The translations under genes and the position numbers were made by a program. Shown here piece by piece: positions 1-6,231 of a DNA stretch of 6,975 bases. The notes under the pieces were generated by a model. The model saw nothing but the letters and a program-made list of their open reading frames with translations, was not told where the DNA came from and searched no databases. Source of the stretch: Alphaproteobacteria bacterium (GTDB lineage: Bacteria; Pseudomonadota; Alphaproteobacteria; SP197); contig JAJEBJ010000449.1 of assembly GCA_022822575.1 (NCBI GenBank), positions 1 to 6,975 of the forward strand, read 5' to 3'. Every line of letters begins with the position of its first letter. Position 1 is the stretch's first letter.

Positions 1-350
1 GATGCGACGCTGTTGAGCGCCCCCACATCGAATGCGAGGCTCGGCCAGCGGTTCTGGCTTGACGCCACGAGACCGTCGAAGAGTTCCGTGGTCGTCGCCC
101 TCGCGTTGGGTTCCACGAAACCGCCCTCGCCGAGTCGGACCAGGGCATTGGGTTCTTCCACACCGGAACCGACAATCCCGCGCGGACGGTGATACTTGAA
201 ACTTCTGCCGACGAGATGGACGCCGTTGGCGAGAAGGGCCGACGCGAGTGAGTCGCCTGGATGACCGGACAGACGCCTGCCGTCGAAGGTGAAGGAGATA
301 TGGCGGCTTCGATCGATGATGCCGCCTGTGCTGTTTCGCCAGGACTGCAT
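1..350 (-). CDS. soxA: Sarcosine oxidase alpha subunit, N-terminal part (runs off the left edge)
   Basis: The large subunit of heterotetrameric sarcosine oxidase, a cytoplasmic enzyme that oxidatively demethylates sarcosine to glycine and passes the methyl group to tetrahydrofolate. Only 116 complete codons plus two bases are in the window; family members are about 1000 residues, so the dinucleotide-binding and aminomethyltransferase-like parts lie outside. The visible part reads GGIIDRSRHISFTFDG near residues 9-24, then GDSLASALLANGVHLVGRS (32-50) and FKYHRPRGI (51-59), then EEPNALVRLG. These are the hallmark of the ferredoxin-like N-terminal domain of SoxA. There is no cysteine in the visible part, so this domain should not hold an iron-sulfur cluster, as expected for the family. 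The ATG at 350-348 shares its A with the soxD stop (TGATG), which fixes the start and implies translational coupling. Confidence 0.93.
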   Translation of the reverse strand, partial: MQSWRNSTGGIIDRSRHISFTFDGRRLSGHPGDSLASALLANGVHLVGRSFKYHRPRGIVGSGVEEPNALVRLGEGGFVEPNARATTTELFDGLVASSQNRWPSLAFDVGALNSVA

Positions 351-628
351 CAGCCGGTCGCCTCCGGCGCACTCTCGGTAATGGCGTAGACCGCCACGAT
401 GCGGTGGCTCACCGTGTCACGTGTCATGTGGAACCAGCGGCGGCAGCCGTGGGCATGGAACCAGCGCTCGTGATGAAGGCCCTTCGGATTCTGCCGCATG
501 AAGAGGTAGTCGGCCCACTCGGCATCGCTGGCCGTGGCAGGGTCGGGACGAACGATGTGGGCCTCGCCTCCGCAGGTGAACTCGGCATCAAGTCTGTCGC
601 CACACCAGGGGCAGGGGATCAGCATCAT
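350..628 (-). CDS. soxD: Sarcosine oxidase delta subunit
   Basis: The small zinc-containing subunit of heterotetrameric sarcosine oxidase, 92 residues, a normal length. The start MMLIPCPWCG gives a C6-x2-C9 pair. HAHGC supplies His58 and Cys62, matching the CxxC plus downstream H-x3-C pattern that binds zinc in characterised SoxD proteins. Between them are the family-typical EWADYLFMRQNPKG (37-50) and HERWFHAHGCRRWF (53-66) stretches. Two ATG codons stand in tandem (628-626 and 625-623); a GGAGC ribosome-binding-like stretch lies about 6 bases before the first, so I use 628, but 625 is possible. The gene starts 14 bases after soxB and its stop overlaps the soxA start by one base, placing it in the usual soxB-soxD-soxA order. 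The reading frame stays open upstream into soxB, but those residues are antisense-like noise. Confidence 0.93.
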   Translation of the reverse strand: MMLIPCPWCGDRLDAEFTCGGEAHIVRPDPATASDAEWADYLFMRQNPKGLHHERWFHAHGCRRWFHMTRDTVSHRIVAVYAITESAPEATG

Positions 629-642
629 CGTTCTGCTCCGGC

Positions 643-1890
643 CTAGTGAGCCACGGCCGCTGCGCCGTGCTCGTCGATGAGCAGGCCGCTCTCGAAGCGA
701 CCGAGATCGAAGGCTTCGTTGAGCCTGTGGGGCCGGTCCTGGGCAATGGTGTGGGCAAACACCCAACCGGAGCCGGGTGTTGCCTTGAATCCACCGGTTC
801 CCCAGCCGCAATTGATGTAGAAGCCCTCGACCGGTGTCTTCGAGATGATCGGGCTGGCATCGGGCGCGATGTCGACGATGCCGCCCCACACCCGCATGAT
901 CTTCAGGCGCGAAACGATGGGGTAGAGTTCGCACAATCCCTCGAGCTGATGCTCGATGACGTTGATGCCACCCTTCTGGCTGTAGCTGTTGTAACCGTCG
1001 ATGCCGGCCCCGAGCACCAATTCCCCCTTGTCGGACTGGCTGATGTAGACATGAACGGTGTTCGACATGATGACGGTATCGAGCACCGGCTTGACCGGCT
1101 CCGTCACCATGGCCTGGAGGGTATGGCTTTCGACCGGCAGGCGCAGGCCGGCCATCGAGGCGATGACGGACGCGTGGCCTGCCGGAACCGCTCCGATGCG
1201 GTCGGCCCTGATCGCTCCTCTGGTCGTCTGCACGCCTGTGACCCGGCCGTCCCGGACGTCGATGCCCGTCACTTCACAGTTCTGGATGATGTCGACACCG
1301 TACTCGTCGGCGCGTCTGGCAAGGCCCCAGGCCACGGCATCGTGGCGGGCATTCCCGGCGCGTCGCTGCATGGCGCCGCCGAGAACGGGATACCGGATGG
1401 ACCTTGAGATGTTGATGATCGGCGCGATCTCCTTGATTTCCCGGGGGGTCACCATCTCGTAGTCGATACCGTTCAGCCGGCAGGCGTGACCGCGCCGTCG
1501 AAGCTCCTTCAGGTCATGTTCGTTGTGCGCCAGGTTGATGACCCCGCGCGGAGAGAACATGACGTTGAAATTGAGGTCCTGTGACAGGGTCTCGAAGAGC
1601 TTGAGGGAGTGTTCGTAGAGGTGCGCGCTCTCGTCCCACAGGTAGTTCGAGCGCACGATGGTCGTATTGCGCCCGGTGTTGCCGCCGCCGAGCCAGCCCT
1701 TTTCGAGCACCGCGGTCCGGGTGATGCCGTGCTCCTTCGCCAGGTAGTAGGCGGTGGCCAGGCCATGGCCTCCGGCGCCGATGATGATGACGTCGTAGGA
1801 CTCCTTCGGCTCCGGATTGCGCCAGGCCTGCGGCCAGTCCCGGTGTCCGCGGGGCGCCTGGCGGAGAAGGTTCCACAGGGAGTACTTCAT
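643..1890 (-). CDS. soxB: Sarcosine oxidase beta subunit (FAD/FMN, DAO family)
   Basis: The catalytic beta subunit, 415 residues, full length. It oxidises the N-methyl amine of sarcosine with FAD and passes electrons through FMN to oxygen. The Rossmann dinucleotide motif is VIIIGAGGHGLATAYYLA (34-51), followed by VLEKG (61-65) and GGGNTGRNTTIVRSNYLWD (68-86), a strongly conserved SoxB block. His183 in NARHDAVAWG (180-189) lines up with the histidine that covalently holds FMN in characterised enzymes. The C-terminal DAO motif is CGWGTGGFKATPGSG (361-375). The ATG at 1890-1888 is the only reasonable start: an in-frame TGA lies 18 bases upstream, and no other start codon falls between. The ribosome-binding site is weak (GAGAGC). 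It follows the importer ATPase by about 100 bases and leads soxD by 14. The segment RIGAVPAGHAS (231-241) carries a proline where I would expect alanine, a minor variation. Confidence 0.96.
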   Translation of the reverse strand: MKYSLWNLLRQAPRGHRDWPQAWRNPEPKESYDVIIIGAGGHGLATAYYLAKEHGITRTAVLEKGWLGGGNTGRNTTIVRSNYLWDESAHLYEHSLKLFETLSQDLNFNVMFSPRGVINLAHNEHDLKELRRRGHACRLNGIDYEMVTPREIKEIAPIINISRSIRYPVLGGAMQRRAGNARHDAVAWGLARRADEYGVDIIQNCEVTGIDVRDGRVTGVQTTRGAIRADRIGAVPAGHASVIASMAGLRLPVESHTLQAMVTEPVKPVLDTVIMSNTVHVYISQSDKGELVLGAGIDGYNSYSQKGGINVIEHQLEGLCELYPIVSRLKIMRVWGGIVDIAPDASPIISKTPVEGFYINCGWGTGGFKATPGSGWVFAHTIAQDRPHRLNEAFDLGRFESGLLIDEHGAAAVAH

Positions 1891-1959
1891 GCTCTCAGCC
1901 CGAGGTCAGGACACGACGCATCATTAGGGCAATTTGCGGGGTTCCGAAAGGGGCGGCAC

Positions 1960-1976
1960 CGGTTCCGTGAGAACCG
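1960..1976 (-). other. Short hairpin in the importer-soxB spacer
   Basis: In the 100-base spacer (1891-1990), the transcribed minus strand reads CGGTTC-TCACG-GAACCG, a perfect 6-bp stem with a 5-base loop, starting about 15 bases after the ATPase stop codon. No run of T follows, so it is a poor candidate for an intrinsic terminator. It could be a transcript-processing or stability hairpin that lowers or separates sox expression from the importer. Stems this short occur by chance. Confidence 0.3.
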
Positions 1977-1990
1977 CTCCATGGCCGCGT

Positions 1991-4069
1991 TCAGACGGCA
2001 TCATCCCGGGTGTTGAAGATCGGCTCCACCTCGGAGAGTTCGTGGAGGGGGATGTGGCACTTGATGGTGTGTCCGTTTCCGGCATCCCGGTCCGGCGGGA
2101 CCTCGTCGTTGCAGATCCTGCCGATGTACCGTGGACAGCGGGAGGCGAAGCGGCATCCTTCCGGGGGATCGAGAGCGGACGGCATTTCGCCTTCCAGACG
2201 GATGCGCTTCTGGATGATGTCCGGGTCGGGGATCGGCACGGCCGACAACAGGGCCTCGGTGTAGGGGTGATAGGGCGGCATGAAGATGCGCTCCGAGGAA
2301 CCGGCTTCCATGATCTCGCCGAGGTACATGACGACGATCTCGTCGGAGAGGAACCGGACCACCGAGAGATCGTGGCTGATGAAGAGCAGGGTGGTGTTGT
2401 AGCGCTTCTGCACGTCATTGAGCAGATTGATGACGGCCGCCTGCACGGAGACGTCGAGTGCCGAGACCGGTTCATCGGCGATGACCATCGAGGGATTGCC
2501 GGCAAAGGCGCGGGCCACGGCGATGCGCTGCTTCTGGCCACCGGAAAGCTGGCGCGGCTTGCGCGTCGAGAAGGCCTTCGGAAGGCGGACGACGTCGAGC
2601 ATCTCGCCCACCTGTTCCCTGATTCCCTCGCTGTCGGTGCGGATGCCGAACTTCTTGATGACCCGACCGATGCAGTGACCGACGGAATGGCTCGGGTTGA
2701 GCGTGCCATCTGGATTCTGGAACACCATCTGCATGGCGCGGATGAGATCCTGATTCCGCTTGTGCACCGGAATGACGGCGATGTTGCGACCCTCGAACAT
2801 GATCTCGCCCTCGGTGGCGGTCTCGAGTCCGGTGAGCACCTTGGCGAAGGTCGACTTGCCGCACCCTGATTCGCCGACTATGGCGACGGTGCGGCCGCGC
2901 TGCGCACTAAAGCTGATTTTCTCGTTGGCCTTGACGTAGTGGCGGCTCTGGCCCTTGACCAGTGACGCGAGAGACACATCGTTGATCTCGTAAAACTTGC
3001 TCATGTTGACGACATCAAGCACAGGATCGCCATATCCGCCGGCGACCTCGCTCTCCGCTGCGGAGGGAACGTGGCGAATTTCGTCGATGCGACGGCAGCG
3101 CACGTGATGGCTGTCCGCCACTGTCTCGAGGGGGGGCTCGCCGACATCGCAGACCCCTTGGGTAAAGTAGTTGCAGCGTGGACCGAAGGAGCAGCCTGAC
3201 GGTCGTTCATGGGGAAGCGACACCTGCCCCGGAATGGGTTGCAGTTTTCGGGAGTGCTTGTCCGCACCGAGTGTGGGAATGCAGTCGAAGAGACCGAACG
3301 TGTAAGGGTGACGGGTTTCCTTGAAGACCTGGCGTATGGTGCCTTCCTCGACCATGGAGCCTGAGTACATGACACCGACGCGGTCACAGACCTTCACGAT
3401 AAGGCCGAGATTGTGGCTGATGTAGAGCAGGGTGGTGTTGAACTTCTCGCGCAATTGCACGATGAGATCGATCACCGTCGCCTCGACCGTCACATCGAGT
3501 GCTGTGGTCGGTTCGTCGAGCAGCAGGAGCGACGGGTTGGACAGCATGGCCATGGCGATGACGACACGCTGCTGCTGGCCTCCCGAAATCTGGTGTGGAT
3601 AACGCGTCATCACCCTTTCGGGATCCGGCATGTTGACATCACGCAGCATCTCGATGGAGCGTTCCGCAGCCTCCGCATCGGAAACGCCCTCGTGGACGAC
3701 GAGCACCTCCTTGATCTGGGTGCCGATGGTGAGTGACGGATTGAGTGCACTCATCGGCTCCTGGTAGACCATGGAGATTCGTGATCCGCGGACGGCACGC
3801 AGCTCCTCGTCGGACATGGTCGCCATGTCGCGCCCTTCGAACCTGATGCGTCCCTTGACGATGCCGCCGTTGAGGCCGAGGTAGTTCATGATGGCCATGG
3901 CCACGGTGGTCTTGCCGCATCCCGATTCGCCGACAAGACCGTAGCTCTCGCCCCGCTTCAGCTTGAGAGAGAAATCCGGGACCGCCGGAATCTCTCCGAG
4001 GCGGGTGAAGTAGGAGATCCCGACATTTTCGATCTCGAGGACGTAGTCGTCGCTGGAGGCATGCGCCAT
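1991..4069 (-). CDS. Fused dual ATPase of an oligopeptide/dipeptide-type ABC importer (OppD-OppF fusion)
   Basis: A 692-residue cytoplasmic ATPase with two complete nucleotide-binding domains on one chain, in place of separate OppD and OppF. Domain 1: Walker A GESGCGKTT (47-55), Q-loop Gln103 in YQEPMSALNP, signature ISGGQQQR (161-168), Walker B LLLLDEP (181-187) with Glu186, H-loop His219. Domain 2: Walker A GESGCGKST (399-407), Q-loop Gln451 in FQNPDGTLNP, signature LSGGQKQR (508-515), Walker B MVIADEP (528-534) with Glu533, H-loop His566. Both sites look catalytically intact. Each domain ends in the Opp/Dpp C-terminal extension with four cysteines: C293, C299, C307, C325 and C639, C645, C653, C671. 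The ATG at 4069 lies 4 bases after the permease stop, with GAGGGA about 9 bases upstream. It powers the two adjacent permeases. The substrate is unknown; Opp-family importers also carry non-peptide solutes, and the sox genes downstream hint at an N-methylated compound. Confidence 0.94.
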   Translation of the reverse strand: MAHASSDDYVLEIENVGISYFTRLGEIPAVPDFSLKLKRGESYGLVGESGCGKTTVAMAIMNYLGLNGGIVKGRIRFEGRDMATMSDEELRAVRGSRISMVYQEPMSALNPSLTIGTQIKEVLVVHEGVSDAEAAERSIEMLRDVNMPDPERVMTRYPHQISGGQQQRVVIAMAMLSNPSLLLLDEPTTALDVTVEATVIDLIVQLREKFNTTLLYISHNLGLIVKVCDRVGVMYSGSMVEEGTIRQVFKETRHPYTFGLFDCIPTLGADKHSRKLQPIPGQVSLPHERPSGCSFGPRCNYFTQGVCDVGEPPLETVADSHHVRCRRIDEIRHVPSAAESEVAGGYGDPVLDVVNMSKFYEINDVSLASLVKGQSRHYVKANEKISFSAQRGRTVAIVGESGCGKSTFAKVLTGLETATEGEIMFEGRNIAVIPVHKRNQDLIRAMQMVFQNPDGTLNPSHSVGHCIGRVIKKFGIRTDSEGIREQVGEMLDVVRLPKAFSTRKPRQLSGGQKQRIAVARAFAGNPSMVIADEPVSALDVSVQAAVINLLNDVQKRYNTTLLFISHDLSVVRFLSDEIVVMYLGEIMEAGSSERIFMPPYHPYTEALLSAVPIPDPDIIQKRIRLEGEMPSALDPPEGCRFASRCPRYIGRICNDEVPPDRDAGNGHTIKCHIPLHELSEVEPIFNTRDDAV

Positions 4070-4073
4070 GGGT

Positions 4074-4988
4074 TCAGTCCCTCGTCGAGATTTCCCGCAG
4101 GCCGTCGGCCAGGAGGTTGAAGCCGATCACCAGGCTCGAGACGGCAATGGACGGAATGATCGGCATGTAGGCCATGCCTGGAACCGTCGCCATGGTCCGC
4201 GATTCGGACACCATGCCACCCCAGTCAGGATCGGGAGGCGGCAGGCCGAGGCCGAGAAATCCGAGGATTCCGATGGTGATGACCGTGTAGCCCATGCGCA
4301 GGCAGGCATCGACGATGAGCGGTCCCCGGGCATTGGGCAGGAGTTCCACCGCCATGATGTAGAGACTCCGCTCGCCCCGGATCTGGGCGGCAGAGACATA
4401 TTCGAGATTGCGCAGATCGAGGGTGAGCCCGCGCACGATGCGGCCGATTCCAGGTGATGACGCCAGGGTGACCGCCACGATGATGTTGAGCGCGGAGGCA
4501 CCGAAGACGGTGATGATGATGATGAAGAGAATGATCAGCGGAAAGGACAGGATGATGTCGCTGATTCGGCTGATCAGGATGCTGTCGACCCAGCCGCCGT
4601 AGTATCCAGCCAGCATGCCCATGGTGATGCCGACGAAATAGCACACGAGAATGGCTGCCGGCGCCACGGTCAGGGTTGCACGCGCCCCGTAGGCAAGGCG
4701 CGACCAGATGTCGCGGCCGGAGATGTCGGTTCCAAGCCAGTGGCCATCGACGGTCAACGGTGGCACGGAGATGGCCGTGTAGTCGTATTCGTTGGGACCC
4801 CAGACCGTGATCACGTCGGCAAAGACGGCGACGAGAACCCACAGCATGACGAGCGACAGGCCGATCATCGCGGCAGGCGATTCGCGCAGGAGGCCGATCG
4901 AATAGAAGAACCGTGCCCAGCCCGTCCGGTCCGGCTGTTCGGCGTTGGCGGGAGTCGGCCCGGCGCTGTCTGTGGTGGTGTCGGTCAT
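4074..4988 (-). CDS. ABC importer permease, OppC/DppC-like
   Basis: An inner-membrane permease, 304 residues, usual length for the DppC/OppC family. A polar cytoplasmic N-terminus (1-38) precedes the first membrane segment (about 40-62). The family motif HWLGTDISGRDIWSRLAYGA (83-102) follows, then hydrophobic segments near 106-127, 145-163, 166-180, 226-250 and 277-296. The EAA loop that docks on the ATPase is YVSAAQIRGERSLYIMAVE (197-215) with ELLPNARGP just after. The frame stays open to 5081, but I choose the ATG at 4988. The longer form would overlap the upstream permease by 83 bases and add a serine-rich stretch unlike the family. The chosen start lies 10 bases after the upstream stop; no good Shine-Dalgarno sequence is visible, suggesting translational coupling. 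Its stop lies 4 bases before the ATPase start. Confidence 0.92.
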   Translation of the reverse strand: MTDTTTDSAGPTPANAEQPDRTGWARFFYSIGLLRESPAAMIGLSLVMLWVLVAVFADVITVWGPNEYDYTAISVPPLTVDGHWLGTDISGRDIWSRLAYGARATLTVAPAAILVCYFVGITMGMLAGYYGGWVDSILISRISDIILSFPLIILFIIIITVFGASALNIIVAVTLASSPGIGRIVRGLTLDLRNLEYVSAAQIRGERSLYIMAVELLPNARGPLIVDACLRMGYTVITIGILGFLGLGLPPPDPDWGGMVSESRTMATVPGMAYMPIIPSIAVSSLVIGFNLLADGLREISTRD

Positions 4989-4998
4989 GCAGGAATCA

Positions 4999-6012
4999 TC
5001 ATATGAAGCGAATGCGCGGGTTGATGTACATGTAGCCGACATCCCCGACGAGCTGTGTCGATACGGCAATGAAGACGGCAATGAGTGTGGCGGCCTCGAT
5101 CAGCGCCGTATCGCCGAACAGCGCTGCCTCGAGGAGCATCTTGCCGAATCCCGGGTAGCTGAACACGGTCTCGGTGACGACGACGCCCGTGATGAGGAAG
5201 GGGATCTGCAGCAGGATGACCGTGAACGGAGCGATCAGCGCATTGCGCAGCGCGTGCTTGAGGATGACCTGGCGGTAGGGCAGGCCCTTCAGTATCGCCG
5301 TGCGGATGTAGGGTCGGGTCATGACCTCGACCATGGAGCCCCGCACCATGCGCGCGACATAGCCGAAGTCGTAGAGCACAAGCACAAGGACAGGCAGCAC
5401 CATCTGGGAGGCCCACGACCAGGGCTCGAAACTCTGCATGTTCGAGGTGCCCGGCAACCACCCGAGCATGAGCACGAAGATGACCAGAAGGAAGGTGGCC
5501 GACGCGAACTCCGGAATGGAGGTGAGCGTGATGCCCGTGTAGGAGAGCGACCTGTCGAGCGCACTTCCCTCCCGCATGCCCGAGAGCACGCCGAAGACCA
5601 GCGAGAGGGGCACAATGATGGCGAAGGCAACGCCGGCAAGGATCATGGTGTTGCCCAGACGGCGCCACATGATGTCGTTCACGGGCAGCCGGTACTTGAG
5701 CGACCAGCCGAAGTTGCCGAAATACTGATCGCCCCTCGAGTCCTTGTAGCCGAGCTTGAGATCGGGATCGTAGACCGGATCCTTGATGATGCCGGAGAGG
5801 ACCGAGATCCAGCGCACGTAGCGCACCGCCAGGGAATCATCGAGATTGAGCTTGTTGTAGAGGATCTCCTTTTGCGCCTGGGTGGCGTAGGGACCGAGAG
5901 TCTTGCTGGCGACGTTGCCGGGTGTGAATTCGAGTAGCGAGAAGACAAGCACGGACGTCACGAACATCGTGACAAGCATCATCAGCAAACGTTTACCTAT
6001 GAATAGGGCCAT
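4999..6012 (-). CDS. ABC importer permease, OppB/DppB-like
   Basis: An inner-membrane permease, 337 residues, first gene of the minus-strand cluster. It begins MALFIGKRLLMMLVTM and the first membrane segment (8-28) ends in LLEFTPGNVA, the family-typical N-terminus. Further membrane segments lie near 122-145, 165-188, 202-222, 257-284 and 306-328. The EAA loop is YIRTAILKGLPYRQVILKHA (235-254), followed by LRNALIAP; VFSYPGFGKMLLEA (283-296) and the NPRIRF C-terminus are also DppB/OppB hallmarks. The frame stays open to an ATG at 6066, but those 18 extra residues (MCRSVNCPGENWCGDGRG) do not resemble the family. The ATG at 6012 has GGAGAC 9 bases upstream and AGGGGA directly abutting it. The periplasmic loop between segments 1 and 2 (about 65-118) seems longer than in many family members. 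No substrate-binding protein gene precedes it. Confidence 0.93.
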   Translation of the reverse strand: MALFIGKRLLMMLVTMFVTSVLVFSLLEFTPGNVASKTLGPYATQAQKEILYNKLNLDDSLAVRYVRWISVLSGIIKDPVYDPDLKLGYKDSRGDQYFGNFGWSLKYRLPVNDIMWRRLGNTMILAGVAFAIIVPLSLVFGVLSGMREGSALDRSLSYTGITLTSIPEFASATFLLVIFVLMLGWLPGTSNMQSFEPWSWASQMVLPVLVLVLYDFGYVARMVRGSMVEVMTRPYIRTAILKGLPYRQVILKHALRNALIAPFTVILLQIPFLITGVVVTETVFSYPGFGKMLLEAALFGDTALIEAATLIAVFIAVSTQLVGDVGYMYINPRIRFI

Positions 6013-6171
6013 TCCCCTGCCGTCTCCGCACCAGTTCTCTCCCGGGCAATTCACACTGCGACACAATCACCCCGGCTGTCCAGTTTCGAAAGGACGGGGA
6101 GTGCGAGGTTCTCCGGGCGGGCTGCGCGGGTCTCCTTGCCGGTGACGTCGCTTCCGCCCCTGCACGTTGCC

Positions 6172-6185
6172 GGCATTGCAATGCC
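6172..6185. promoter_or_regulatory. Perfect 14-base palindrome, candidate operator
   Basis: GGCATTGCAATGCC reads identically on both strands. It lies in the 219-base spacer (6013-6231) between the divergent importer cluster and moaA, 46 bases before the moaA ATG and about 160 bases before the importer start. It contains the TTGCAA that I read as the -35 box of moaA, so a dimeric regulator bound here could block that promoter. The bound protein is unknown; I do not recognise the site as that of a named regulator. Confidence 0.5.
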
Positions 6186-6205
6186 TGATGGTCCGGCGGT
6201 AGGAT
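6176..6205 (+). promoter_or_regulatory. Candidate sigma-70-type promoter for moaA
   Basis: The -35 box TTGCAA (6176-6181) and -10 box TAGGAT (6200-6205) are separated by 18 bases, each matching four of six consensus positions. Transcription would begin near 6212, giving a leader of about 20 bases before the ATG. This leaves no room for a molybdenum cofactor riboswitch. The prediction rests on weak consensus matches and correct placement only. Confidence 0.4.
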
Positions 6206-6231
6206 TGTCTGCCTCCTTCTTGTGAACCCGC

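Noticed and set aside
1960..1990. An intrinsic terminator after the importer ATPase
   Set aside because: The hairpin is only 6 bp and is followed by GTGCCGCCCC rather than a T run, so termination is not supported.
1934..2869. A 311-codon plus-strand frame
   Set aside because: It is antisense to the second ATPase domain, whose Walker A, signature and Walker B motifs are all intact.
4989..5081. A longer N-terminus for the OppC-like permease (start at 5081)
   Set aside because: It would overlap the upstream permease by 83 bases and add a serine-rich stretch that is the out-of-frame reading of that gene.
4945..5937. A 330-codon plus-strand frame rich in Asp, Glu, His and Arg
   Set aside because: It is antisense to the OppB-like permease; its composition is the complement of hydrophobic codons and it shows no domain motif.
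6186..6231. A molybdenum cofactor riboswitch ahead of moaA
   Set aside because: The predicted leader is too short, and I see no extended structured element of the Moco type in the spacer.
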